64,000 nucleotides of DNA from Litomosoides sigmodontis (taxonomy: Eukaryota; Nematoda; Chromadorea; Rhabditida; Onchocercidae): assembly GCA_963070105.1 (NCBI GenBank), contig OY718804.1, forward strand, positions 9,516,317 through 9,580,316. The letters are read 5' to 3'. The first letter of the stretch is position 1; every line of letters starts with the position of its first letter. The notes beneath the pieces are model-generated. The model was given only the letters and a program-made list of their open reading frames with translations, was not told where the DNA came from and did not search any database. Shown here piece by piece: positions 1 through 11,694 of the stretch. The position numbers and the translations under genes were made by a program.

Positions 1-1056
1 GTTTAAAGTCTATGATTACAGTGAAAATTGAATGAAATAGAAATAACTACAATGAGAGGCAAAAACGAATTGCAATGATAATAGGAATTGTTGTAGTGAA
101 ATATAGCACGAATTTTGCTCGAGTATATACCACACACATCCGGTCCAAACATAATCTCATACGGAGTTTTATCACTAAACTGCTTCTGATCCAAGTCCGA
201 TTTCATGAGCTGAATGAATTTGAATCATAAATTCCATTCATCATGAAAGCAAATCGTAAATTTCATTTTTCTACGACTCTAAGTGCTATATCACTGAAAA
301 TTTCACGCCAATACTTCGGCTACTCCTCTTAATTTTTGTACGCAAGCCTTTAGTTCTCCTTGTTCATTACAGTTTTCCCATAAATAATCATCACCGCTCC
401 TTACCTCTAAAGCACTCATACACATAATTTTATATCATATCGTACCATTCATTGTTGCGCTTATTTTTCAGAATGCTAGTTAGATATTATGAGCTATCTT
501 TTATTTACTCAGCTTATTTCATCACCCTTTTAAGAAATGGCTATATGAAATGGAAACTGTTTACAGTCCACATCTCTAGTGAGAATTCTATCAAAAGATT
601 CCCAAGGTAAATAGTAATAGTCTAGTACTAATTTCACAAACAACTGACGTTACGTGCAAGTGCACGTCAGTATGAAAGTATGAAACTAAGCAGAATATAT
701 TGTACCTTTACATATAGCCCACCACAATCACCGTCTGGTAAAGTAAATCGTTTTACCGCATATTGAACAATCAGCATTTTATCCTTGTTCGAAAATTGTG
801 GAAATTTTGCCGAAATAGCATAACTTTTCATATCCTTAAATACAAAACAAATGATGCAAACATGTGAAGCGAAAAAAAAATATATATTTTACTAGTGATA
901 GATAGTATTATTTAAATTGATAACCCAATACCTCAGTTGTAGTTAGTCCGAGATCCTCCTCTGGATCATTGTAGAATTGACCATAGGAAAGGTTGAATTT
1001 TCCATAGTCGTCTCGATGTTCAGATAATACCCAACGCTTTTTCCAACCATCTCCGT
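1..1056 (-). CDS. Calreticulin-like paralogue, divergent; 3' part outside window and exon 1 not found
   Basis: Three consecutive minus-strand exons at 932-1056, 706-834 and 51-209 encode a second calreticulin N-domain. They match exons 2-4 of the complete calreticulin gene at 2707-5367 in order and phase, with lengths 125/129/159 nt against 122/126/159. No stop or frameshift is seen. Both cysteines that form the disulfide in vertebrate calreticulin are kept (in DCGGLYVK and FGPDVCG), as are the lectin-site Tyr/Lys of LYVK and the Tyr of PYEIMFGPD. The free-cysteine segment (IKKDIRCK in the neighbour) is replaced by NSFLPLI, and the preceding basic stretch is lost. Exon 2 must use the acceptor TTTTGAG, since the better-looking GTAG site a few bases upstream would bring in an in-frame TGA. 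The signal-peptide exon should lie above 1056 but I could not recognise it. This is probably a diverged tandem duplicate; a decaying pseudogene is possible if exon 1 or the P-domain is broken. Confidence 0.72.
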
Positions 1057-2706
1057 CTCAAAACTACCGGTTGATATTCAAGCAGCAAAGAATTAAGAAT
1101 TCGTTTTAAAAATAAAAAAATGAAAAAAGAAATGCAATGTGAAATCAGGAATTTCTTTTACAGCTTCATCTCAGGTTGTACTCGAAGACAAATACGGAAA
1201 TTACGTTAACATCCTGGTAGACGGCCGTAATTTTACTCTACGAGTTAGATTGATGTATAATAAAGTTCCTATCGACTTTCTACTAACCTACCAATTTATT
1301 TTCATGAAATTACAACATGCAGCTAAATGTTTTGAAGTAAATTTCATAAATTATCGGTAGTTCTCATTTTTCCTAAGAAATGTTTCTATGAATATGTTAA
1401 GATATCTGCCACTACGTATCCAAATGAAATCTGATCTGGCAGGATTTTCAAAAACTTTAGGTTTGGTTAATTTTCCTCTCAGTAACAAGTTGAGAAAAGT
1501 TCTAAGCAGTGATAGGAAAATTAATTGGAACCTTTAAATTGTTCCTGGAAAAAAATTTTGCTATTGGCATAGTAGATGACGCATAAAAGCACCACAGGTG
1601 ATAAAGAAGGATGGATCATGACTTGAAATTTCATTCGCTTACCGCTGCTTAAATCCTAGGTATTTTGGAATAGACATAAACCACCGTCTGCTGAACTATC
1701 AAATCTCCGCCTTTCGCTGCCATTTTTACGTCATTTAAACGCCAATCATCGACTGGTACGTCAACCTGGAGTTTTAGCAATACTTATCACATCTGTTGTT
1801 AGGTCAATAAACCGAACGGCGCCTCCCCTCCTAAATCCTTCCGTTCACGCAAAAATTCAGTAGCCACACTAGAACTTGCGCTAACTCGTGAAAACACGCA
1901 CTTCATATACTGGATACTTATTCCTGGATCAAAACAGAGGTCGAAATTTTTATTTTTACATCAACGGTTCTTCTATTATCATCAAAACTCAGAAGATTCC
2001 AGATACATCTTCTGAATTTTGATGATAATAGAAGAAACCGTTGATGTAAAAATAAAAACTAGATGGAAACCACTTTAATTCCTTTCATACAATCTCCACT
2101 CCTTCTGTAGAACTTACCAATCACCAGTTAACTCAAACCGTCCAAACCTGTCTCCTTGGAACGCTCATCTCACCTACGGTCTCAAAAATTGCAACTACCA
2201 ACAAAAGTGAGGAACAAAACAAATTCGATAAAAAGCAAGAAACCGACATGGACTTCTCAGATGATTCATTTGGCAAGTTATTAAATAATTTTTGCAACAG
2301 TTCAACTTACTGTAACTTACTGATAAGTGAGAATCATATTTGTTCACATTCAAACGTGTGTTGTTTTTTAAATGTTTTTGTGTTACAAAAACAAAAACAT
2401 TTATTCCTGATGTGAACAAAAAAAAAACAAAATGAAGCGAAACAAGACAGCGAAAAATGAGGATAATTAACAAATTACAAGTAATATTAATATCGAATAA
2501 ATTAAGCACAACTGTATTCCTAATACCAGAATTTCTATCGTTTTCCACACTATTTCTGCAGTATCAAAATTCTTCCCAAATAAAATTTTCGTTAAAATTT
2601 GCAAGGAGATCCTAGCGGTAAAAAGTAACAATGCCAGATATCAAGCAAAACCAATACGGCAGTTGTTGCACCAATAAAGTTAATTTAGCATGCACTATTC
2701 ATTTGT
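1057..2706. other. Intergenic/intron sequence between the two calreticulin copies
   Basis: No convincing coding exon was recognised here on either strand. The stretch must hold the start of the downstream calreticulin-like copy (its exon 2 begins at 1056) and the 3' UTR of crt-1. It contains the inverted repeat at 1947-2058. The minus-strand ORF at 2195-2548 has no splice or family support. Confidence 0.5.
1947..2058. repeat. Long inverted repeat (hairpin) with ~50-bp arms
   Basis: Left arm 1947-1996 and right arm 2007-2058 are reverse complements, with one substitution and a single-base length difference that I could see. They are separated by a loop of about 10 bp (1997-2006). The arms begin with TTTTTATTTTTACATCAACG and its complement. 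No transposase or obvious target-site duplication was recognised. It resembles a small foldback/MITE-like element or a hairpin made by a recent inverted duplication. Confidence 0.9.
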
Positions 2707-5367
2707 TTACAATTCTTCGTGTTCGCTATCCTGAAAATTTTAAATTTAAAAGTAACTGCATATTGTGCAAATTTAATAATACAGGAAGAAAAAATGAAGA
2801 CGCAATATACACCTACTTTTTTCTTTTCGTCTTCCATTTCTTCCTCTTCCTTTTCTTCTTCCTCTTTTTCTTCTTTCCTTTTCTCTTCTTCCTCTTTTTC
2901 TTCTTTCTTTTTCTCTTCTTCCTCCTTCCTCTTCTTTTCCTCTTCCTCATCCTGTTTTTCTTTCATCTTTTTTTCACCCTGTTTGGTCTTTTTCAAGGTC
3001 TTTTCACCAAACTTCTGTAAATGATTCAGTTGAAACGGACCGCAATAAGAGATTAACTCAATCTTCAAAAAGTGATAACCTTACTCGAACTAGCGAAATC
3101 ACAGTCGTGCTGATACCAACAATGCGAATATGATAAATGTAAGTGCCAACTAATCTTGCGATGCTACTTTGTCGTCTTAAGAACAGCACAATAAAAAGCC
3201 GACATAACATCTAATCATACCTTTGCTTCCTCCGTACTATCTGTCACAATGATATCATCGAAAATAGTTCCTGATTTTACTTGCCATAAATCAAAGCCAA
3301 TTGCTCCAATGTCTTCATAAAGGTACAAATTATTATCTGGAGTGTATTCTGGATTATCTATTTCTGGATGGATCCATTTGCCCTAGAAATGTATGTATAT
3401 AATGAAATGAACAGTGTCGTACACTGAGGTGACTATGCTATTACCGATGATAACATTTACGAAGTAAAAAGAGTTTGCCTTTAAGTTCACCTTGTATGCA
3501 GGATTTTTCTTCTGCTTCGGCTTCCATTCTCCTTTATATTCTGGATTATCAACCATCGGTGGCTCCCACTCTCCATCCATCTCATCATCCCAATCCTCTG
3601 GTTTCTTAGCATCGGGGTCAGGAATGTGTTCGGGCTTATCCCAGTCTTCGGGTTTCTTGTCATCCTCATCATCGATGTATTCCCGTTCGTCCCAGTCTTC
3701 CGGCTTCTTTGCGTCTGGGTCCTGAATAAACTCATTTCACCAAAATACACTTCATATGAAAAAGCCATGATTGGATTAAATAGCGTATATATAAATCATC
3801 CTATCCATTTGAACAGAAAGCACTGAGGTCGAAACCTTGATTTTCTTTGGAGGAAGAAAGTCCCAATCCGCTTCTAGCTCTCCAGATTCAGCTTTCTCAC
3901 CATCGATTTGCACTTCGTAGGTGTTGTCAGAATTTACAATCAATGTGTAAAGATGCGTGAAGACATCATCCTGCAAGTATTAACAAGTAATGCAACAAAT
4001 ATGTTTGGAAAAAAGAGTAGTAATGATACGACATGTTTATCTCGGACGAGCCCAAACACGTAGTAAAAGTGAAGAGGCAGATACGCGAGAAGCATTGATA
4101 TAGCTTCTCGAATTGTCATCGATATAAACTGAACTATCGACAACTCCACGAAAAGCACAGGCAACTCAAAGATAAAAAATTTATTAAAAGGAAAAACCTT
4201 GCATCGGATGTCCTTTTTGATCATATGATTCCTACCCTTATAGTGGAATATAACATGCACTTTCTTTGTTCCGGGCCCACAGATATCAGGACCGAACATA
4301 ATATGATAAGGAGTTTCGCCATGGAAATCTTCTAGATTTGCATCAGATGCCATAAGCTAAAAAAATAGGATAATAAAACAAGCATGTTCCACAGCTGAAG
4401 AAGTAAACTTGCATTAATTTGAAACAAGATTCCATGAATTAAATTAAAACGTGAGATTCAAAAAAAGTGTTATCGCACGGTATCACATCAAATGGTGTTA
4501 TAGCCAATGGTGCTATAAACGTTGAAAAATGATTAAACTTCATCTCGCTTTACAAATACGAAAAAAAAACCTTCTATCACAAAAAGTCCTACAAATGGCC
4601 TCAAAGAGCAAAATAAATCCTTTAACTCATAAACTACCATAGCTTTGTAGACAAAATACGAAAAAAACGTCAATGAGTTTTACCTTAACGTAACCACCAC
4701 CACAGTCGATATCTTGTTCGTGTTTGACGCTAAATTGGATAACCAACGATTTACCCTTGTTTGAAAAACCCTTGTCAAATTTTGCACCGATCGAATAAAA
4801 TTTCGCATCCTGCAATATTTGAAATGAATAGAAGACTTTCACTACTAAATACTCAAAAGAACTCAACAACTGCTTGGGATGGATGTGTATAAGATATTCT
4901 TAAGGAGAATCCCAATAACTATGCAGGAGAAAATAACCTGTGTCGTCTTGAGGCCTTTATCCTTCACAGCATCACCGTAAAATTTGCCGTGCGATATTTC
5001 CCATTTCCCGAAATCATCCTTATGCTTCGACTTTATCCATCTATTTTCCCACTCATCATCTGAAAATTAAAAAAAATTCTATGTCGTATATTAGCAGAAA
5101 TAACAAATCCAGTAGTACCAATTCTCTCCAAATAAAAATATTCCTAACAGTATTTCCTGTGCCTAATCAACTCTCCAATACAGAGGAGGATTAAACAGAC
5201 AGTTACAAGCCCTGATCAGCAGCTAAATGTTGATAGCATCTATCAATTATGACTACAGTTTTCGTGCCTTACTGTTTTCTGAACTCACCCAAGAACTCTT
5301 CCTTGAAATACACTTTAGCACTGATTGCGGAGAAGCAAACAAGTCCTAATAGCAAATACAGCTGCAT
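2707..5367 (-). CDS. crt-1: Calreticulin, ER Ca2+-binding lectin chaperone
   Basis: Nine minus-strand exons: 5289-5367, 4938-5059, 4684-4809, 4198-4356, 3836-3970, 3491-3721, 3221-3382, 2817-3014 and 2707-2730. All junctions are in phase and give 411 aa, the usual family length. Residues 1-17 are a signal peptide ([17 protein letters not shown]). The N-domain carries the family signatures [14 protein letters not shown] and [14 protein letters not shown]. The P-domain (exon 6) shows three [15 protein letters not shown] repeats, then GEWxPPMxxNPxYKGxW repeats. The C-domain is a run of Lys and Glu rather than the Asp/Glu tail of vertebrates. The last 24-nt exon encodes DSEHEEL and a stop, so the ER-retention signal is HEEL. 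Calreticulin folds glycoproteins and buffers calcium in the ER lumen; filarial calreticulins are also known host-exposed antigens. The gene sits just upstream of a divergent copy on the same strand. Confidence 0.96.
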
Positions 5368-7531
5368 TCCTAGAACGACACATACAGATATGACAGTGAT
5401 GACTGAAGGCACATATATGATTGAAGAAGCGCCTCTAATTTAAAGGATAACCATTTCAGCAAGTTTTTCATTCCAAATTCCACCCATAATCTAATCGAAA
5501 ATTAACATGTACTAGTTCGGAGATGTGCGTTAACATACACTGAAATAATCTTTGTAAAAGAGCCTGCGTCAACATCCCGCCTCCCTCTCTGTCTGTTTTT
5601 CACAGTGTACAGAGAAATTATTAAGTGTAAAAGCTCCACTAGTTCCTATTCAATTACCTATCAAAGTTAAACGTGCAAATGGCATTAGTACTGCTGTAGC
5701 CTGGAACTAGAGGAAGTGACAGCCTGGAACGACGAGGTGAGAAGTAATGAAGCCTAGAAAGACTCTCACACTAAGTACCATGCGTAAGCTCAAATGAACA
5801 ACCGCTGAGCGAACATTCAACTCCCTAAAAACCACCCATTCATCGGCCAGACTGTCAGTTTAAGGATCGCACGCTTACTGGTCCACGTCAGCATTCAACC
5901 AATCAGCTGATGACATCTAAGCGGTTGATGGGCGGTGCCAACTAACTAGCGATGCTGCGCGTCTCCTTTTATCGTTGTCTGCGAACTGAAGACAATTGAT
6001 GAGTTCATATGACGCGACCTTTCACGTCAATCCACGTCTACCTTACTTGAGTGGAATGGAAAAGACGTTCATTGTCGTTTGTCCTGTCAATAACAAATAA
6101 TTTAAGAATGTTTCACAAAAGAATTTTTATGTGGTAACAGTGTAGTAAAAAACACTATTTTGTTATTCTAAAAGAAGCAGATAATAACGCACGTAAAACA
6201 TACTTTGTGTGTGAATTCTGATATCTAAACCAAAAAGCCTCAATCCACAATCCACTTTATCTTTTAATGTTTAAATTCTCTTTAAATTTGTTGTTATTCA
6301 GTTTTGCGCATATCGTTGATGTAATTCTACCAGCTTTCACTTTACGGAAACTTCCTAATCAATGAACCATTGTTTCATTCACCGATTGGATCTTTGAATC
6401 ACACCTGCTGCACTTCTCCTGTGCTTTATTGTGTCATGAATTACACAGCTGTTCCATCAAATTTGTATTTGATTTTGATAAAATGACTTTATAAGAAGTG
6501 CATGAAACGGTAAAAGTAAACCGTGTAAGAAGGTGATCACAGTGTCAACCTCGTGTTTACATTTACAATCTGTCACTTAGTGATAAGAAGTTAACGGTGA
6601 CGTGGAGCAAATTTTGATAAATTGTAAAAAAAAAGCGAGCTGTATACGCAGCATGGATGTTTGTTTGGATGGATTTTCAAGCAGATTAAAGAGATTGGTG
6701 TAAGATTAATTGTTTTGAAAATAAAAGCAAAGATTATTGCCCAGTTTGAACTACCACCATTTATCATTAATCCCTATCATCAAATTGATAAAGATGCGGA
6801 AATATCAGTTATTTGGATCCAATCCATAGATGATTCCCTGAACTTTTGATTCAATCCATAAGTGAACTTGGTCTTTAATTTCAAATATTATGTCACGAGC
6901 TGCATAAAAATCTTCGAAAAGTATGCCACACCATTCAAAGCTATGATTATAGTTGGATGCTCGATCTGGTCAGGAAAATGAGATGAATTGCCGTATTTCA
7001 CCGTATTCCAATATGGACAATCCCTTTTATTAGATCGCTATCAGATAATTCCGAAGGTATGCCGAAAGCAAACATGAAATTCAGTTATAGAGGTGAAAAA
7101 GCCACATATTATTATTATTTGCCCAACTACTCTACTGTTACGGCTCTACTCGAAAAAAAAACGCATATATTTACACATGTTACTCATTGTATTTTCGGTT
7201 TCTAGTTCAGCGAATTTCCAAGTTACCAATGGTATTTAAGCATTAATTTATTCCGAAAATGAAGTTCACTAAGAAACAAGCTAAATTTGTAAATTAGGAA
7301 GCAATCATGACAAATTTAACATATCCAGTTGAGATATTTCAACAGTTCTCATACTAGAAAAAAAAGTTTCTATTAATGGTTCCAACGCACTTTGCATTGA
7401 TAATCAAGCACTTGCAATTCTGACATATTTGTTACTGCACACAATAAAAACTACCAATCAGCTAATCAGTGATTTACAAAGCTTTGCATCATAATGTTAA
7501 TATATTTAAAGGAAATTTTACACTGCACATC
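5368..7531. other. Intergenic, upstream of crt-1 and downstream of the complex III gene
   Basis: About 2.2 kb without a supported gene. It should contain the crt-1 promoter at its left end and the UQCRQ 3' UTR at its right end. The plus-strand ORF at 6661-6849 is rich in Ile and Lys, has no splice context or family resemblance, and was not called. Confidence 0.5.
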
Positions 7532-8363
7532 CTACTTCGAGTCTTTTGGTATACCTTCATTGATAAAGTCTTCGGGTTTCTTCCGGTAAGCTTCGTAGTT
7601 CATTTTAATGCACAACTTTGTCATGAAATAAAATACTACACCCTGAGGTAGCCAGAGATACCAACGATCGAACCAAGTGTTTCGCAATACCTGTAATTAC
7701 CGTTGCAAAATGCTTGGAAAGGACCTACAAAATATTTGCCGTTAAGTTAATGCAACACTGCAATAAGTGATGAAAACATATAATTCCCTGCTTTTAACCT
7801 ACTCATCACTGGTCAAATCACTGCGCCTCCAGCTAACAATCAAGAATGAGAGACTGGAATGACGAAATTAAGAAGCTAAACTTAACATACTTTTCCATCA
7901 AGCACTAATGAGAATGAATCATCGTCAACTATTGATTGATAGTGGAACACGGTTCCCTTAATAATTATCTTGACTTTTTGCAGATCAGCAAGGCGTAAGA
8001 AAAGCGTACCTTTACGACAGCATCTTGCCAAAGTCCTTTGAATACTTTCTGCTCATTCGGAGCCAATGTAAATTTGTATTGTCCATAAATCTGAAATAAT
8101 AGTTGATATGTGAAGGAAAGAATGTAAGTGAATTGAAATTGCAAGTAAATCTAGTGAATAAGTATGGGATAAGGAGAGTAGACGACAATGAGTACGGATA
8201 AAAGTGACAAGAGAACAAAATTAAACATGAAATCATTTTTCTCTATGTGACGGTGAACAATGAGAAAGTACGCCATATTAGAAGGGGAGAGAAGAAGGAA
8301 GAAGTAACTCACCTTCCCGAGCTTTCCAAACTCCAAACCCAAACGGACCGGCGACAACTTCAT
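7532..8363 (-). CDS. Cytochrome b-c1 complex subunit 8 (UQCRQ/QCR8)
   Basis: Three exons (8313-8363, 8010-8090, 7532-7690) join in phase 0 to a 96-aa protein. The sequence fits the ubiquinol-cytochrome c reductase ubiquinone-binding-protein family: an N-terminal FG(K/N)L segment, then FTLAPNEQKVFKG (human YSLSPFEQRAF), then VLRNTW, a single hydrophobic membrane segment around PQGVVFYFMTKLC, and a C-terminal NYEAYRKKPEDF like the human KRKNPAAYEND tail. The product is a small inner-membrane subunit of respiratory complex III at the cytochrome b interface. Ninety-six residues is close to the usual ~80-95. The gene is divergent from the PR/SET gene at 8881, with about 0.5 kb between the start codons. 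Confidence 0.9.
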
Positions 8364-8880
8364 CTTTCCGTTTCTTCCCGTTCGTTCTACTTCCGGAACC
8401 TAAAGAAAATTTCGCGACAGAGGGCGGAGTCAACGAATGGGACGAAACGTTAAGTCATGCTAGGTTCTTTGTCCTCGGATGGTTACGCTATCTTTGTTCT
8501 GACTTCGTGGATTGGGTTACAGTTATGGTAGGCTAATAAATCAGGTAAGGTCAAGATAGGTTGATAGGTCAAGTTAGAAGTTTTCTGTCCCATAATTGAC
8601 ACTGCACAAACCTTCATGAGGTGTAAATTTGTTACTCTCACAGTCCGTTTGGACTTCAATATTGCTCACACAGAATTAAATTTCTCAAAATTGGCCACAG
8701 CTGGTGCAGCATTTCATATCCCGCCGTACCTGTCTTTCCTGCCTCTTCCAGTAAAACTTACATTTACATCCCATTAGAAATAATGTGCTTCTGCTTTCAA
8801 ATTGCTTGAAATATAGAGTAAACTGTGCAGTGCTTATTTACACTTAATTATTACAGAGAGTGATATATGTGAGGAGATCA
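8364..8880. promoter_or_regulatory. Divergent intergenic region, UQCRQ / set-17
   Basis: The 517 bp separate the start codons of two divergently transcribed genes, so it must hold both 5' ends and probably both promoters. It includes a slightly GC-richer part around 8390-8520. No specific element could be identified by eye. Confidence 0.45.
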
Positions 8881-11326
8881 ATGGATGATGGCCTGGATCG
8901 TCGGAGTTGCAGTCCTGCTCATGAGGAGGTATGCGCTTCCTCCTTTCACTGTTTTCTTTTTTCAGTAAAATATTTTTGCATGTCGTATCTCTACATTATT
9001 TTTTGCAGTGAACTGCAGGTAGACTTCCATGTAGGAAAATAGCATTATTCTGGCGTAATATTGAGCGTCTACTTTAAAAGTGATTTCTGTCTACAAAGTT
9101 ATTTGAAAATATTTTTAGAGGGTACAGTATGCTTTTATTAATTCTTTTGTCCACAATATAGAAAGAGTAAGGTTTGGGGGAACGGTCGATTTAGGGGGAT
9201 GTAAGCTAATGAAAAGAAAGCTTTTCATTTTTCTTTTATTTCCATTTGCCTATATTTCATTTCTTCAACTGACTCCTGTTTTTAATATTCCATTTCGCTT
9301 TTTCTTGACTATCTATCCGGTTGCAACGCTAGCACTTTGAGGTTTTGATTTGTTTTACGCACGTGTATGGTTGCGCGCGACACGATACCTACTGATAAAA
9401 ACGGTTATTCAGTGCTTTAAGTGGTGAGAGTTGTTTGAATTTCAAGGCTCGCATTGTTGAATTTCGAAATACAGACTTTTTTTCGAAATACAGTTAGAAG
9501 TTGTCTTCTGCATGTTTTTGTTTTTCAGATGTGTCTTGTTGTCGATGCTGTAGAACGAATGGTCAAACTGATGCATGGTGATTGCAATAATCCGAAGTAC
9601 TGTTTGCTGCAAAGATTATCAGGCAATGATTAATTAAGATACATTTCATTCTTTTGTCAGTAGCATTAGCGAAATATCAGTGATATCTCCAAACGAGTGT
9701 TTCGGATTCTTCCAGTTCCCAGACCACATTTCCGAATTATTTGAAAATTACGATTAATTAGATTAAAATTTCAAGCACAATTTATGTGTCTTTTCGGTCT
9801 GATGCATAGCCAAAATTTCGAGGATACTCGATCTTAACGATCATCGATTACTGCTTTGCTTTTTCAGAGAAGCAGTTGAAGACTTTCGGGATTGTTTTGG
9901 CAGAGTCGGAGCTAGAGGATGACAATTATATACGTATGTTTCATGTTTTTTCTTGTTTGAAAAAAGAATCATTATTTCTGAAAACCTTTTTTTCAGATTG
10001 TGATCTTTGCGGAGTTTATTATCAAGCATCATGTCGACTTCATCCATTATTCATTGTCAGTGATAGAGAAGTAAGCTATTTTCTACATATTATTCCAGTT
10101 TTGTTTATTTACAATTAGTATATGGTATGATCATCAACATTCAGTGCTATTTATGTATGCAAAATATGTGCTTCAATTTCTTTTAATTTTCAAATTAATT
10201 TAGCCCACTAAGAAAACTGCAAAGACGTAAATGATGTTATGTTTTTGCCATTTATTTTAGGTGCGCGAGGAAAATAAGCCAAGAGCAGAACAAACCTTAC
10301 CTGCTTTTTTTGAAATTAAGACTTCTAAAATTCCAAAAGCAGGACTGGGCGTTTTTGCAAAGATGGATATACCGATAGGACTAGTATTTGGCCCGTACCA
10401 AGGTAGTTTGATTTTCATATGTTCATGTTTAATGTTACCGTTTCGAAATTGAATAAATTAAGGAATACTGTTATCTGACCCGAAGAAAGCTGATCAAAAT
10501 GGCTACTCTTGGGAAATTCGTATCAATGGGAAACCATCACAATATATTGATGGCAGTGACCCAAGATATTCCAACTGGATGCGTTACATAAATAGTTCGA
10601 GGTGTAAGCAATGATTATTTCTTCGGTTCCCGTCTTTCGGATAGTTTATGATAATTTATTTTGCTGAAGTAGTGAAATTAACAAAGAAAAAGACCTCGTT
10701 TTTGTTGAATACTCATATTGATAAATACATTATTTATGTTTCTTTCGTCAGTTAAACTATTTTAATATATTCACACTTTTTATATACTTAGAAAAATGAG
10801 TTTATAGCTTGTTCGTTCTTCTATCTAGGAAGTTCTGCATATTCCAACATTGAGGGTACTGATTTCGTAAAACTTATACTGATACTGCTTTTGAAATAAT
10901 TGAGAAAATATTAGTTCTAAACAGCGTTAACTCTTTAGTTGAGAACGAACAAAATTTGATTGCTTTCCAATACAATGGTTCAGTTTATTATCGTGTCTTC
11001 AAGCCGATTAGCGAAGGAGTCGAACTTCTGGGTAAATTCATTTCGTTACACAATTACTAAATCTTTACAACAATCTGTTCTATATTTGTGAAAATTTCCC
11101 TTACTTTTTACTACCACAAATCACATAGAGATACTAACTGACTAAAAGAAGTTGAACCTCGTTGGAAGTGGGGCGTTGAAAAATTAAGTGCGGTCATATG
11201 CGATATATTTATTTTCTAAAATATTCAGTTTGGTATGGGAACAAATACGGTGAAAGTTTGGGTATGCTCAGTGTGACACCGCGGCGTAAAATCCCACCGG
11301 AAAAGAATCCTTACGTATTCGGCTGA
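8881..11326 (+). CDS. set-17: PR/SET-domain histone methyltransferase, PRDM9-like without zinc fingers
   Basis: Eight plus-strand exons: 8881-8928, 9529-9577, 9868-9933, 9997-10070, 10261-10402, 10463-10603, 10939-11031 and 11229-11326. They give 236 aa with every phase closing. From about residue 55 the protein follows the PRDM7/9 PR/SET domain: a CDLC pair, then GLGVFAKMDIPIGLVFGPYQG, NGYSWEIR, DPRYSNWMRYIN, EQNLIAFQY and ELLVWYGNKYGESLG (quoted as separate blocks). Human PRDM9 has closely similar blocks (LPLGLHFGPYEG, NWMRYVN, QNLVAFQY, ELLVWYG). The family transfers methyl groups to histone H3K4; C. elegans SET-17 is the PRDM9-like member acting in the germ line. The protein ends ten or so residues after the SET core, with no zinc-finger array and no KRAB domain. 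Exon 6 needs the GTAAGC donor at 10604; the GTGTAAG two bases upstream would break the frame. The two N-terminal exons are chosen by phase and less certain. Confidence 0.88.
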
Positions 11327-11694
11327 TCAGTGATCGTGGTAAGTGGTAGTTTTGGTTTCTTATTGGTCCAGTGAATTGGTCGTATCATATCACGCTAGAA
11401 GCGAATTCTATAGCGCGGATTCGGATACTTTTAGCTTCGAACAGTCTTTCTACGTGTTACCTGTGATAGTACTTTATTGTTCATTGTCGCGTTTATCTTT
11501 ATACTCACTCGCAATAAATACGTAAAGTGGTATGAAACATTTTATGTGAAAAAAAATGAAAAATCAATGTTAGCAAAAACCTGCAATCTGTACAACCAAT
11601 GATGGTTGGTAACAAATGTTATCGAAATATGTGAAATGCAAGAAGCAGGTGATGATTACATATAACATGCAAGCAGCGCGTAATAAAGGGACGC
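11327..11694. other. Short convergent intergenic region
   Basis: This 368-bp gap lies between the stop codons of two converging genes and presumably contains both 3' UTRs. No coding feature was seen. Confidence 0.5.

Noticed and set aside
2195..2548. 117-codon minus-strand hydrophobic ORF between the calreticulin copies
   Set aside because: AT-rich composition, no splice context, no resemblance; it does not supply a phase-1 signal-peptide exon for the paralogue.
2631..3024. Phe/Leu- and Ser-rich plus-strand ORFs
   Set aside because: They are the antisense of the Lys/Glu-coding exon 8 of calreticulin.
6661..6849. 62-codon plus-strand ORF
   Set aside because: Isolated in AT-rich intergenic DNA; no acceptors/donors or family resemblance.
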